NCBI RefSeq assembly: GCF_001815985.1
Contig: NZ_KV823550.1
Coordinates: 62,001-126,000, forward strand
DNA length: 64,000 nt
Reading direction: 5' to 3'
DNA from: Corynebacterium sp. HMSC27B11
GTDB lineage: Bacteria > Actinomycetota > Actinomycetes > Mycobacteriales > Mycobacteriaceae
Shown: piece after piece, positions 12,157-20,991 of the stretch
How positions within the stretch are numbered: position 1 is the stretch's first letter
Layout of the letters: each line of letters opens with the position of its first letter
Notes under the pieces: model-generated
What the model saw: the letters and a program-made list of their open reading frames with translations, nothing else
Told to the model about the DNA's origin: nothing
Databases searched by the model: none
Position numbers and translations under genes: made by a program

Positions 12157-12205
12157 AAGCGAAACCCCACAGGTTGTGATCACATTCACCTGTGGGGTTT
12201 CGCTT
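12157..12205 (-). terminator. Perfect 17-bp hairpin between atpI and atpB
   Basis: Two perfect 17-nt arms (AAGCGAAACCCCACAGG and its complement) surround a 15-nt loop. It lies 70 bp beyond the atpI stop and probably ends or attenuates the wecA-atpI transcript. The loop holds a CRP/GlxR-like operator, so the element may also act as DNA. Confidence 0.6.
12175..12190. promoter_or_regulatory. GlxR (CRP-type)-like operator upstream of atpB
   Basis: TGTGATCACATTCACC matches TGTGA-N6-TCACA at 9 of 10 defined positions. GlxR is the cAMP-responsive global regulator of corynebacteria and controls many respiratory genes. The centre lies about 61 bp upstream of the transcription start inferred from the TAGAGT box. 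Confidence 0.45.
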
Positions 12206-12275
12206 ATTCCCGCTGCGCCGGATTACCGTTCCGAACAGCCCCCTTCCGCCGCGTGCCGACGGCTGGATTCGCGGC

Positions 12276-12788
12276 CTATTTCTCGGGGATATACATCAGC
12301 TTCGTGCGTGTAATTGCCATGATCTCCGAGCCGAGCATCGCCACGAGCACCAGAATGATCGTCACCCCGAGTGCAGTGTTGTCATAGAAGGTTTTGTCTT
12401 TAATCACGATCAACACAACCAGCAGCAGCGCCGCCTTGAGGAGCCAGGACCCCAGCACCGCCCCCAGGGTGACCTGCGGGGAGGAGTTGGCAGTCACCAG
12501 CACCACGCCGATCGTCATCAGCAGGAAGCCACCACCGATAGCCGCGCCGATGAGTGCGCCATAGATCCCCGGAAGGTCACGGGTCGCGCCCCACAGGGCC
12601 AGCGAGAACACCGTCACCGCAGCCAACGCGATGAGACCTCCCCGGGCGGCACGGATCAGCGGACGGCGGGAATCACCGACGTCCGGGTCGTCCTCAACGG
12701 GAGGCAGCGGGGACTGCGCAGCTTGAGGGTCGTTTGCCCCGGGCTGGTCTGGCTGGCGGTCATTGTGACCTGCAAAATCTTCACTCAC
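12276..12788 (-). CDS. atpI: ATP synthase protein I-like membrane protein
   Basis: A 170-aa protein with a Pro/Asp-rich cytoplasmic N-terminus (about 1-45) and four predicted membrane segments, in the position of AtpI, directly before the ATP synthase genes. AtpI-type proteins help assemble the c ring or carry ions. Its start overlaps the end of wecA by 8 bp, so it is translated with wecA rather than with atpB, from which a 348-bp gap and a strong hairpin separate it. The symbol rests on position and topology. Confidence 0.75.
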   Translation of the reverse strand: MSEDFAGHNDRQPDQPGANDPQAAQSPLPPVEDDPDVGDSRRPLIRAARGGLIALAAVTVFSLALWGATRDLPGIYGALIGAAIGGGFLLMTIGVVLVTANSSPQVTLGAVLGSWLLKAALLLVVLIVIKDKTFYDNTALGVTIILVLVAMLGSEIMAITRTKLMYIPEK

Positions 12789-13962
12789 GTCGGATTACTC
12801 TATCTTCCGCTTCCCCAGATTTCCACAATGGGATCGCCGTGCTCACCACGGCCACGAGCAGCAGCACCCCGACCAGGATCGCGGTCAAGTTCGTTGGCAA
12901 GACCGTGGAACCCACCGCGCTGAACGCCGCCACCCCGACCCAGGTATAAAGCACCAGGACAACCTGCTTTTGGGTGTGCCCCAGCCGCAGCAGGCGGTGA
13001 TGCAGGTGCTTCTTATCCGGCGCGAACGGGCTCTTGCCAGCCGCCACGCGCCGCACCACAGCGAGCACGAGATCCAACAGCGGGATGAACAGCGCAGCCA
13101 GCACCACGATCACGGGAGACAGCAGCGCGAACATGTCCGCCACACCGTAGAGCGAAAGGTTAATGCGTCCGGAGGCCGACACGCAGGCGGCCGAGAGCAG
13201 CGTGCCGATGAGCATGGACCCGGAGTCTCCCATGAAAATCCGCGCGGGTGAGAAATTATGCGGCAGAAAGCCCATGCACACCCCAGCGAGCACGGCAGAG
13301 ATGATCGCCGGCGGGTACGCGGACACCGCCCCGCCCTGGTCGTGCAGGATCGTCAGCGAGTAAATCAGCACGGTACCCGCCGCGATCAGCCCCAGCCCGG
13401 CGGCCAGCCCATCCAAACCGTCGACGAAGTTCATCGCGTTGATGATCGTGACGGTGAGAAGAACGGTCAAGATCGTGGACTGGACTTGGTCAAGAATGAG
13501 GGTGGTCCCCTCCCCGCCTGGCCAGTAGATCAGATACCAACTCAGGCCCAGCAGGCTCATCAGCGTCGCCCCCACGACCTGTCCGCCGAGTTTGACCCAC
13601 CAGGCGATGTCGCGCAGGTCATCGAGGATACCGATGATGACGATCACGAAGGTCGAGGCCAGCACCGCCGTCATATCCGGTGTGACCGGCGGGAAACCAC
13701 GATTCAAGGCAGGAAGCTGTGCTGCGGCGACGATCGCGAAGACCACGCCGGTAAACATCCCTATCCCACCCAAGCGAGGTGTGGGAACCGTGTGCACGTC
13801 GCGCTCCCGTGGCATGGCCATGGTGCCGTAGCGGACCATGAGGTAGCGCACACCGCCAGTGGTCAGGAAGGTCACGGTACAGCCGACCAGCAGCACGAGC
13901 GCCAGCTCACGCAGCGGCACGCCGGCACCGGCCACCGGCGTGAGTCCCTGAGCCACAAGCAT
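12781..13962 (-). CDS. wecA: Decaprenyl-phosphate GlcNAc-1-phosphate transferase (WecA/MraY family)
   Basis: A 393-aa polytopic membrane protein of the polyprenyl-phosphate sugar-1-phosphate transferase family. Family motifs are GILDDLRD, NAMNFVDGLDGLAAG, FMGDSGSMLIG and DKKHLHHRLLRLG. In Corynebacteriales this enzyme (WecA/Rfe) puts GlcNAc-1-phosphate on decaprenyl phosphate, the first step of the linker joining arabinogalactan to peptidoglycan. It sits 15 bp after the Sua5-type gene and overlaps atpI. Confidence 0.9.
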   Translation of the reverse strand: MLVAQGLTPVAGAGVPLRELALVLLVGCTVTFLTTGGVRYLMVRYGTMAMPRERDVHTVPTPRLGGIGMFTGVVFAIVAAAQLPALNRGFPPVTPDMTAVLASTFVIVIIGILDDLRDIAWWVKLGGQVVGATLMSLLGLSWYLIYWPGGEGTTLILDQVQSTILTVLLTVTIINAMNFVDGLDGLAAGLGLIAAGTVLIYSLTILHDQGGAVSAYPPAIISAVLAGVCMGFLPHNFSPARIFMGDSGSMLIGTLLSAACVSASGRINLSLYGVADMFALLSPVIVVLAALFIPLLDLVLAVVRRVAAGKSPFAPDKKHLHHRLLRLGHTQKQVVLVLYTWVGVAAFSAVGSTVLPTNLTAILVGVLLLVAVVSTAIPLWKSGEAEDRVIRRE

Positions 13963-13977
13963 CCTGTTAGCCCACCT

Positions 13978-14637
13978 TTAGGACTTCGAGCGCAGCTCGC
14001 TGGCTGGCATCTGAAGCACCTCGCCGATCTGCTCGGCGCTGATCGCGCCCTCGCGCAGGATGCGTGGGCGGTGGCCAGCCAGGTCAACGATCGTGGAGGG
14101 CTCCCCGATGGTCGCCTCCCCGCCGTCCAAGTACACCGCCACGGAGTCCCCGAGCTGCTCCTCAGCCATGGCCACGGTGGTCGCCGGCGGCTGGCCGGAG
14201 ACGTTCGCGCTGGAGACCGCCATCGGGCCCGTGCGCTGTAGCAGGTCGATGGCGATCGGGTGGTTCGGCATCCGCAGCATCACAGTGCCGCGGGTGTCCC
14301 CCAGGTTCCACGGCAGGCTCGGAGCCTGCGACACCACCAGGGAAAGCCCACCGGGCCAAAATGCCTCGACCAGCCGGCGCAGGTGCGCGCTGAACTCTGC
14401 GACCAGCCCCTCGACGGTGTCCCAAGAACCGATCAGCACGGGCACCGGCATGTCCGGGCCGCGGTGCTTGGCCTGCAGCAGCGCCTCGACGGCGGCGTTA
14501 TCGAAGGCATCGCAGCCGATGCCATAGAGCGTGTCTGTCGGCATGACGATCAACCGACCGCCCTTTACTGCGTTCTCCGCTGTGACGATGGCGCCTTCCC
14601 GGTCTCCGGGGTTTGTCGCGTCTACTCGCTGGGCCAT
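13978..14637 (-). CDS. L-threonylcarbamoyladenylate synthase (Sua5/YrdC/YwlC)
   Basis: A 219-aa YrdC-domain protein. The family motifs GGRLIVMPTDTLYGIGCDAF near the N-terminus and GPMAVSSANVSGQPP in the middle form the threonine/ATP pocket. It makes threonylcarbamoyl-AMP, the donor for the t6A37 modification of ANN-decoding tRNAs. The length fits YrdC/TsaC-like proteins with a short C-terminal part and without a full Sua5 domain. It lies 89 bp downstream of prmC and 15 bp before wecA. Confidence 0.9.
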   Translation of the reverse strand: MAQRVDATNPGDREGAIVTAENAVKGGRLIVMPTDTLYGIGCDAFDNAAVEALLQAKHRGPDMPVPVLIGSWDTVEGLVAEFSAHLRRLVEAFWPGGLSLVVSQAPSLPWNLGDTRGTVMLRMPNHPIAIDLLQRTGPMAVSSANVSGQPPATTVAMAEEQLGDSVAVYLDGGEATIGEPSTIVDLAGHRPRILREGAISAEQIGEVLQMPASELRSKS

Positions 14638-14726
14638 GTGCTTCCTTCTCCCTTACGTGGGAATTGTGCGCTGTTTTCTTCTTCTTGAGTGTAGTGCCCC
14701 GCCCGGTGCCGCCCGCGCGGTGGCTG

Positions 14727-15737
14727 TTATTGGCTTGCCTGTGGCACAGTCGCTCGCCCGACGACGAAGCGGTCGCGGCCAGCAAAATCTTGTTTCTTCT
14801 CGACGTCGCTCAGTCCCGCGGCAATGAGGATCTCCCGGGTCTGATCCCCGGTGGCGTCGTCGTGTTCGACGGCGACTGGCGCCCCGGGGGCGGCGGCGCG
14901 CACGATCGCGGCGGCAACGTGGGGCATGAGTTCGAGGCCGTCGTCGCCGGAGAAGACGGCAATCGCAGGGTCGGCCCCGGTCTCGACGTCCGTTCGGCTG
15001 CCGCTGGGGACGTAGGGCGGGTTCGCGACGACGAGCTGGGCGCGACCGGCAAGACCCAGGGCGTCGAGGAGTTCGAGGTCGCGGACGTCGCCTTCCACGA
15101 GGCGGACGTCCAGCTGCTCGCCGAGCAGACCCGCCCGGCGGAAGTATGTGAGATTCTCCTGCCCTAGCTCGACGGCCGCCGGGTCCAGCTCGATGCCGGT
15201 CACCTCAATTGTGCGGAGCCAGCGGTAGTCGGCGGGGCTGGACGTAGCCTGTCCGCGGAGGAACTCGGCGAGCTGCGCGGCCAGCGCCAGGCCGATGGTG
15301 CCGGGACCGGCGCACAGGTCCACGACGCGCACGACTCCGTCTGCGGGACGCAGGTTTGGCTCGGCGGCGGCGCGCTCAAGCCAGCCACGGATCTTCCCCA
15401 ATGCGTACTCGGTGAGCAGCTCGGTTTCAGGCCGCGGGATGAAGCCGCGAGAGTCGCTGTAGAGGTCGTAGCCGAAGAAGGGCGCGGCCCCCACGATGTG
15501 CTGCAGGGGCTCACGACGTGCCCGGCGGGCCACCCACTCGGCAAAAATCGCTGGCTCCGGGTCGCCACCGGCTGAGAAGACTTCGGTCAGTCCGGCCGGG
15601 GTGCGCGGCGAATCCGCGTTACCCTCCCCGGCCAGGGCGTAAGCCATGAGCCAGCGAGCGTCGTTGAGCGGAGACGCCAGTCCGGCGTCGGAAAACTGCC
15701 GCGCAGCGGTGCGCACCGCCTCGCTGACGGTGGCCAT
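14727..15737 (-). CDS. prmC: Release factor glutamine methyltransferase PrmC (HemK)
   Basis: A 336-aa class I methyltransferase. The SAM-binding motif is VVDLCAGPGTIGLALAAQ and the active-site NPPY lies in VVANPPYVPSG. The N-terminal helical domain positions the release factor. It methylates the Gln of the GGQ loop in RF1 and RF2. The start codon directly follows the prfA stop, so enzyme and substrate are translated in sequence. An insertion around residues 150-190 makes it longer than E. coli PrmC (277 aa). Confidence 0.94.
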   Translation of the reverse strand: MATVSEAVRTAARQFSDAGLASPLNDARWLMAYALAGEGNADSPRTPAGLTEVFSAGGDPEPAIFAEWVARRARREPLQHIVGAAPFFGYDLYSDSRGFIPRPETELLTEYALGKIRGWLERAAAEPNLRPADGVVRVVDLCAGPGTIGLALAAQLAEFLRGQATSSPADYRWLRTIEVTGIELDPAAVELGQENLTYFRRAGLLGEQLDVRLVEGDVRDLELLDALGLAGRAQLVVANPPYVPSGSRTDVETGADPAIAVFSGDDGLELMPHVAAAIVRAAAPGAPVAVEHDDATGDQTREILIAAGLSDVEKKQDFAGRDRFVVGRATVPQASQ

Positions 15738-16853
15738 TTAGGCCTCGGCCTCGAGGCGCTCGATGCGCTCGGCTTCCTTCAGAGCCGCGAAGAGGGACTC
15801 CAGGTCCCCGTCCAGCACGGAATCCAGGTTATTGGCCTTGTAACCGATGCGGTGATCGGAGACGCGCGACTCCGGGAAGTTATAGGTGCGGATGCGCTCG
15901 GAGCGATCCATGGTGCGGATCTGTGCCGCGCGGCCCTCCGCTGCCTCCGCCTCGGCCTCTTCTTCCTTCATCTGCTGCAGGCGAGCAGCCAGCACCTGCA
16001 TCGCGCGGGCGCGGTTCTGGATCTGGGAGCGTTCCTTCTGGCAGGTCACGACCACGCCGGTCGGCAGGTGGGTGATGCGGACCGCGGAGTCGGTGGTGTT
16101 CACGCCCTGGCCGCCCTTTCCGGAGGAACGGTAGACGTCCACGCGGATGTCCTTCTCGTCGATCTGGACGTCCTCGACCTCGTCCGGCTCCGGGTAGACC
16201 AGCACACCGGCGGCGGAGGTCTGGATGCGGCCCTGGGACTCGGTGACGGGCACGCGCTGCACGCGGTGGACGCCTCCCTCGAATTTGAAGTCGGCCCATG
16301 CACCGTCGCGGGAGGGCTGCTTGGAGCGGATGGACATGGTCATGTCCTTGACCCCGCCCAGGTCGGTCTCGTTGAGGCCCAGGATCTCCGTGGCGAAGCC
16401 GTGACGCTCCGCGTAGCGCTGGTACATGCGCGCCAGCTCTCCAGCGAAGAGGGCCGCCTCCTCGCCACCGGCGCCGGACTTGATCTCCATGATGATGTCG
16501 TCGCCGTTCTTGGGGTCCCGCGGGGCGAGCAGATCGGTGAGCTTTTCCTGCAGCTCCTCGATCTCCGCCTCCAGGCGGGTGGCCTCCTCAGCGAACTCCG
16601 CATCCTCGCTGGCCATTTCGGCCGCGGCCTCGTGATCCTCCCGCGCGGTGTTCAGCCGCTCGTAGGTCTGGATCACCGGCTGGAGCTCCTGGAAACGCTT
16701 GCCGACCCGGCGCGCCGCCTTCGGGTCATTGTGCAGCTCCGGGTCCGCCAGCTGGGCCTCCAGCCCCTGGTACTCCGAGAGGATGTCATCCATCACCGAC
16801 GGGGTGTGGTCGAGCGCGGAATCCTTGCTCGAGTCTTTGCCTGCCTTGGACAT
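15738..16853 (-). CDS. prfA: Peptide chain release factor 1
   Basis: The 371-aa class I release factor reading UAA and UAG. The GGQ peptidyl-tRNA hydrolysis loop lies in [17 protein letters not shown], and the stop-codon recognition region holds the RF1-type motif (KQPSRDGAW segment and following). The N-terminus carries about 18 residues ([18 protein letters not shown]) more than typical RF1 proteins; an in-frame ATG at residue 21 is an alternative start. It is followed at once by prmC. Confidence 0.96.
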   Translation of the reverse strand: MSKAGKDSSKDSALDHTPSVMDDILSEYQGLEAQLADPELHNDPKAARRVGKRFQELQPVIQTYERLNTAREDHEAAAEMASEDAEFAEEATRLEAEIEELQEKLTDLLAPRDPKNGDDIIMEIKSGAGGEEAALFAGELARMYQRYAERHGFATEILGLNETDLGGVKDMTMSIRSKQPSRDGAWADFKFEGGVHRVQRVPVTESQGRIQTSAAGVLVYPEPDEVEDVQIDEKDIRVDVYRSSGKGGQGVNTTDSAVRITHLPTGVVVTCQKERSQIQNRARAMQVLAARLQQMKEEEAEAEAAEGRAAQIRTMDRSERIRTYNFPESRVSDHRIGYKANNLDSVLDGDLESLFAALKEAERIERLEAEA

Positions 16854-16915
16854 GCTTTTAGTCTCTTCCTAATAGTCCTGGTCCACTGGTCAATGCTAGC
16901 CGGTTGGCGTGCGGA

Positions 16916-18637
16916 CTAGTCATCCTCTTCATCCGCGAGCGGGGCGGAGCTGGCGATCTGGATCATGAAGTCGCGGTTCGTCTTGTTCTTCCGCAGCTGC
17001 TTGATGAGCAGGTCGATCGCGGCCTGCGGATCCAGGGCGGAGAGGATGCGGCGCAGCTTGTGCATGACACGTGCCTCGTCCGGGCCGAGCAGAAGTTCGT
17101 CCTTGCGGGTGCCGGACGGGTTGACGTCCACGGCCGGGAACACGCGGCGCTCGGCGATCTTGCGGTCCAGCTTCAGCTCGGCGTTACCGGTGCCCTTGAA
17201 CTCCTCGAAGATCACCGTGTCGCCAGCGGAGCCGGTCTCCACCATCGCGGTGGCGATGATGGTCAGGCTGCCGCCGTGCTCGATGTTGCGCGCAGCCCCC
17301 AGGAAGCGCTTCGGCGGGTACAGGGCGTTGGAGTCCACACCACCGGACAGGATGCGCCCGGAGGCCGGCGAGGAGTTGTTGTACGCACGGCCCAGTCGGG
17401 TGATGGAGTCGAGCAGGAGAACGACGTCCTTACCCTGCTCGACCAGGCGCTTCGCGCGCTCCACCGCGAGCTCCGCGACGGCGGTGTGCTCCTTCGGCGG
17501 GCGGTCGAACGTCGAAGCGATGACCTCGCCGTTAACGCTGCGCTGCATGTCCGTGACCTCCTCCGGCCGCTCGTCGACGAGGACGACCATGAGGTAGCAC
17601 TCCGGGTTATTGGTGGAGATCGCGTTGGCGATGTCCTGCAGGATCGTGGTCTTACCGGCCTTCGGCGGGGAGACGATGAGCGCGCGCTGCCCCTTACCGA
17701 TCGGCATGATCAGGTCGATCACGCGGGTGGTCAGCACCTTCGGGGTGGTCTCCAGGCGCAGGCGCTGATTCGGGTACAGCGGGGTCAGCTTGGAGAAGTC
17801 CGGGCGCTGCGCTGCCTGCTCCGGGGACAGGCCGTTGACTGTCTCTACGGAGTGCAGCGGGGTGAACTTCTGGCGGTTGCGGCCGCGGCCACCGCCCTGC
17901 TTTGCGTTCGGACGGATGGTGCCGACGATGGCGTCGCCGTGGCGCATGCCGTACTTGCGCACCGTGTTGATCGGGACGTACACGTCCGTCGGCCCCGCAT
18001 GATAGCCGGTGGTGCGGATAAAGGCGGTGTTGGCATCCGCGAAATCGAGGATGCCCGCGACCGGGGCCTCCTGCGGCTCCGGCTTGTGGTCCTGTTGCTC
18101 CTTGCGGTTCTCGCCACCATCCTCATGGTTGCCGCCGTCCCCGTGACCATTGTTGCGGTGCCCGTTGTTGCGGTCGTGGCCACGGTCTCCCCCACGACGG
18201 TTGCGACGGTTGCGGCGGTTACGACGCCGGCGTCCCTGGTGGTTATCGCCGCCATCGTTGTGACGGTTGTTGCGACGATCCTCCCGCTCATTGTTGCCCG
18301 AGTTCTGCTCCTCCTGCTGGCCGGAGTTGTTCTCTGGCTCCTTGGAGGATGCGTGTCCGTCCTGCTGCTCATCGCGACGGTCGGCCTGCTTGCCTTCTCC
18401 GCGCTCGTTGCGCTCGCTGCGCTGCTCAGCCTTCTTCTCGGCCTTCTGTTCGGGCCGGTCGCTTGCTACAGCGCCGCCACCCTTGCCGGCGTTCTCGATG
18501 GCTGCCACGAGGTCTCCTTTACGCAGTTTCGACGTTCCCTTAAGCCCCTGGGCCGCTGCAACCTGCCGCAGCTCGGCCAGCTTGAGGGAAGCCAGCCCAT
18601 TGGCCTGACCCCGCTCGATGATGTCGGACAAGCTCAC
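16916..18637 (-). CDS. rho: Transcription termination factor Rho
   Basis: A 573-aa Rho. The N-terminal Rho_N helical part (LSDIIERGQANGLASLKLAELR) is followed by a long low-complexity insert (about 75-190) rich in Asn, Arg, Gly and Glu, then the RNA-binding domain and the hexameric ATPase with SPPKAGKTTILQDIANAI as Walker A. The insert is typical of actinobacterial Rho and widens RNA binding. The start is GTG 18637, supported by AAAGGA 5 nt upstream and the conserved N-terminus; the frame is open to 18769. Confidence 0.95.
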   Translation of the reverse strand: MSLSDIIERGQANGLASLKLAELRQVAAAQGLKGTSKLRKGDLVAAIENAGKGGGAVASDRPEQKAEKKAEQRSERNERGEGKQADRRDEQQDGHASSKEPENNSGQQEEQNSGNNEREDRRNNRHNDGGDNHQGRRRRNRRNRRNRRGGDRGHDRNNGHRNNGHGDGGNHEDGGENRKEQQDHKPEPQEAPVAGILDFADANTAFIRTTGYHAGPTDVYVPINTVRKYGMRHGDAIVGTIRPNAKQGGGRGRNRQKFTPLHSVETVNGLSPEQAAQRPDFSKLTPLYPNQRLRLETTPKVLTTRVIDLIMPIGKGQRALIVSPPKAGKTTILQDIANAISTNNPECYLMVVLVDERPEEVTDMQRSVNGEVIASTFDRPPKEHTAVAELAVERAKRLVEQGKDVVLLLDSITRLGRAYNNSSPASGRILSGGVDSNALYPPKRFLGAARNIEHGGSLTIIATAMVETGSAGDTVIFEEFKGTGNAELKLDRKIAERRVFPAVDVNPSGTRKDELLLGPDEARVMHKLRRILSALDPQAAIDLLIKQLRKNKTNRDFMIQIASSAPLADEEDD

Positions 18638-19177
18638 GAAAGTCCTTTCCGTCGCACAGCACCCTTGGTCGACACCGGCCAGGACTATTGACCAGTGCAT
18701 CTCACGCGCTGCGCAGAATTTGCATTGATTTCTTGGCCGACGACACACGCCGGCCCAGGTGGCAGCCACTCAACAGATGCGCCAAGCAGACAACAACCCG
18801 GAATTATTCTTGAGTATTAAAGAAATTGCCCTCACACGATCCCGCACGTCTGGCGGACGCCCACTATCTGGGGCCGACCGGGAATCGCGGTGGCGGTGCG
18901 GCTGCCACGGGGCCACTAACAACCCGGCCCACGAAGCGGCGCTGGCGATTGAACGCCCCACACCATGGAATCCTCCTTTGGCCCCGGCTGTTCGCACGGT
19001 GCCCTCGAAGCAGCTGCAAGTGTAACACCCGGCGATAGCTCACACACTTTTAAACCCCGGCCTTGAGTCTCGTTCCCTGATGGCCAGGGTGCATCATCAT
19101 CGGCCGAGTCGCCGGGTTGGTGAGCTGGTGGCGTCATAAAGAAAAGGAACACCCAACCGCGGGCTAAGGTGGACAGC
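18638..19177. other. Divergent spacer between rho and the acyl-CoA synthetase gene
   Basis: About 540 bp without a supported gene. It must hold the promoters of both flanking genes, and the rho side probably carries a long leader, since rho genes are often autoregulated there. Short ORFs on both strands have no ribosome binding site or recognisable protein features. An A/T-rich patch near 18800-18835 is the likeliest promoter zone, but no confident -35/-10 pair is seen. Confidence 0.5.
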
Positions 19178-20947
19178 ATGGAATCTACGATGCAGGAACG
19201 CCCCTTTTCCGTATCGCAAATCTTGACCTACGGCGCCAATGCGCACCGCAACAGCACGGTGACCACTTACCTGGGAACCGAGCCTGAGGTCGCGACGTTC
19301 AAGGAAATCGGGGCGCGTGTGGCCGCGCTCGCCCACGCGCTGGCCGAGGATTTCGGTATCCGCATCGGCGACCGGGTGGCAACCCTGATGGTCAACCGCA
19401 CCGAGCACCTCGAAGTGCTGCTGGCTGCCCCGTCGATGGGCGCGGTCTTCCAGCCTCTGAACCGGCAGCTCGCCGACGACCAGGTCATCCACGCCATCAA
19501 CCACGCCGAGGACCGCGTCATCGTCTGCGACGCGGTGGACGCCGACCGCCTGGTCGAAATGCTCGCCCACTGCCCCACCGTGGAGGGGGTGATCCTCGTC
19601 GGGGCCAGCCCCGCGGATATCACCCGCATCCAGGACCGGATCACCCTCACCTTCGCCGAGGCTGACCCCAATCGCCAGGTCCACGTGGCCGACTACGAGT
19701 CGCTACTGGATGAGCGGCCTGCGATCTACGACTGGCCGAATCTGCCGGAAACCGCACCGGCAGCACTGTGTTATTCCACCGGCACGGCCGGGGCGCCGAA
19801 GGGCGTGGTGTACTCGCACCGCTCCCTGTGGCTGCACTCCCTGGGGCTACGCACGGCCGATAGCTTCGGCATCCAGAACGACACCCCATTCCTCCTGGGA
19901 GTGCCGATCTATCACGTCTTGAGCTGGGGCGTTCCGCTCGCTGCGTTCATGTCCGGCGCGCCGATGGTGATGACCGGGCACACCACGGACCCCGAACACC
20001 TCGCCCACGTCATCGAGGACGCCATGCCCCGCCAGGCGCACGGGGCCTCGGCTGTATGGATGAGCCTGATCGTCCACTACGAGAAGACCCCGCCGCGGCG
20101 CATGAGCCTGCAGACGATCTATTCCGGCGGCTCGCAGGTACCCCCGGCCCTCATCGACGCCTGGGAGGCCCGCTACGGCGTGGACATGATCCACTGCTGG
20201 GGAATGACGGAAACCTCGCCGATCGGCACGGTCGCCCACCCACCTGCCGGCGTGGCCGGTCAAGCTCGTGCCGCTTACCGCTACTCCCAGGGTCGCTTCC
20301 CCGTGGGGCTGGAATACCGCATCGTCAACGACGCCGGCCGCGCCCTGGAATCCCACGACCGCAACGCCGGCGAGCTGCAGGTCCGCGGGAATACCGTGGC
20401 CGCTAGCTACTACGAGTCCCCCAGCCAGACGGGCGACGGCGCGGCGAGCGTCTTCCGGGGCGAGGCGGTGGACGATGGCTCCAGCCGCTTCACTGTCGAC
20501 GGCTGGCTGCGCACCGGGGATATCGCCACCGTGACCCAGGACGGTTTCCTCGTCATCCACGACCGGAAGAATGACGTGATCCGCTCGGGCGGCGAGTGGA
20601 TCTACTCCGCCTCCCTGGAGAACTACCTGCTGGCCTATCCCGGGGTGAACGAGGCGGCGGTCATCGGCATCCCGGACGATAAATGGGGCCAGCGACCCCT
20701 GGCCGTCGTCGTCCTGGCCGCGGGCTACGAACCAACGGAGGAGACCGCGACGGATATCCGCAACTCCCTGCTGCCGCAGGTTCCCGCGTGGATGGCCCCG
20801 GAGAACTTCTGTTTCGTGGAGAACATCGAGCGCACGAGCGTGGAGAAGTTCGACAAGAAGGAGCTGCGCCGGCTGATGCGCCGTGGCGAGTTGGAGATCA
20901 TGACCCTGCCGGATCCCAACGAAGAAGCTGAGTTCGGCGAGGACTAG
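19178..20947 (+). CDS. AMP-dependent acyl-CoA synthetase (fatty-acid-CoA ligase)
   Basis: A 589-aa ANL-superfamily adenylating enzyme. The AMP-binding P-loop is YSTGTAGAPKGVVYSH, the A5-type region is HCWGMTETSPIGT, and the C-terminal motif GWLRTGDI with SGGEWIYSASLENYL marks the hinge and CoA-ligation domain. It activates a carboxylic acid, probably medium or long chain, to acyl-CoA. ATG 19178 is used; GTG at 19169 is an in-frame alternative. It ends 44 bp before moaA, but a shared function with the Moco genes is not evident. Confidence 0.88.
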   Translation: MESTMQERPFSVSQILTYGANAHRNSTVTTYLGTEPEVATFKEIGARVAALAHALAEDFGIRIGDRVATLMVNRTEHLEVLLAAPSMGAVFQPLNRQLADDQVIHAINHAEDRVIVCDAVDADRLVEMLAHCPTVEGVILVGASPADITRIQDRITLTFAEADPNRQVHVADYESLLDERPAIYDWPNLPETAPAALCYSTGTAGAPKGVVYSHRSLWLHSLGLRTADSFGIQNDTPFLLGVPIYHVLSWGVPLAAFMSGAPMVMTGHTTDPEHLAHVIEDAMPRQAHGASAVWMSLIVHYEKTPPRRMSLQTIYSGGSQVPPALIDAWEARYGVDMIHCWGMTETSPIGTVAHPPAGVAGQARAAYRYSQGRFPVGLEYRIVNDAGRALESHDRNAGELQVRGNTVAASYYESPSQTGDGAASVFRGEAVDDGSSRFTVDGWLRTGDIATVTQDGFLVIHDRKNDVIRSGGEWIYSASLENYLLAYPGVNEAAVIGIPDDKWGQRPLAVVVLAAGYEPTEETATDIRNSLLPQVPAWMAPENFCFVENIERTSVEKFDKKELRRLMRRGELEIMTLPDPNEEAEFGED

Positions 20948-20975
20948 TGGCTGCTACGGGCGTTGACAGTCCCAC

Positions 20976-20981
20976 TAGAAT
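20976..20981 (+). promoter_or_regulatory. Possible -10 before moaA
   Basis: TAGAAT lies 10 nt upstream of ATG 20992, with no Shine-Dalgarno between, which would fit a leaderless moaA transcript. No -35 at proper spacing is seen. Confidence 0.3.
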
Positions 20982-20991
20982 GAGCCCCACG

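Noticed and set aside
18067-18480. A very hydrophobic Val/Ala/Leu-rich plus-strand frame over the rho insert
   Set aside because: It is the complement of the Asn/Arg-rich insert of Rho; such complements look like membrane proteins by chance.
18759-19179. Short ORFs on both strands between rho and the acyl-CoA synthetase
   Set aside because: No ribosome binding site, no hydrophobic or domain pattern, and high Arg/Pro content typical of shadow frames.
20963-20981. TTGACA plus TAGAAT as a full promoter before moaA
   Set aside because: The two hexamers are only 7 bp apart, far from the 16-19 bp needed; only the TAGAAT box is kept as a weak candidate.
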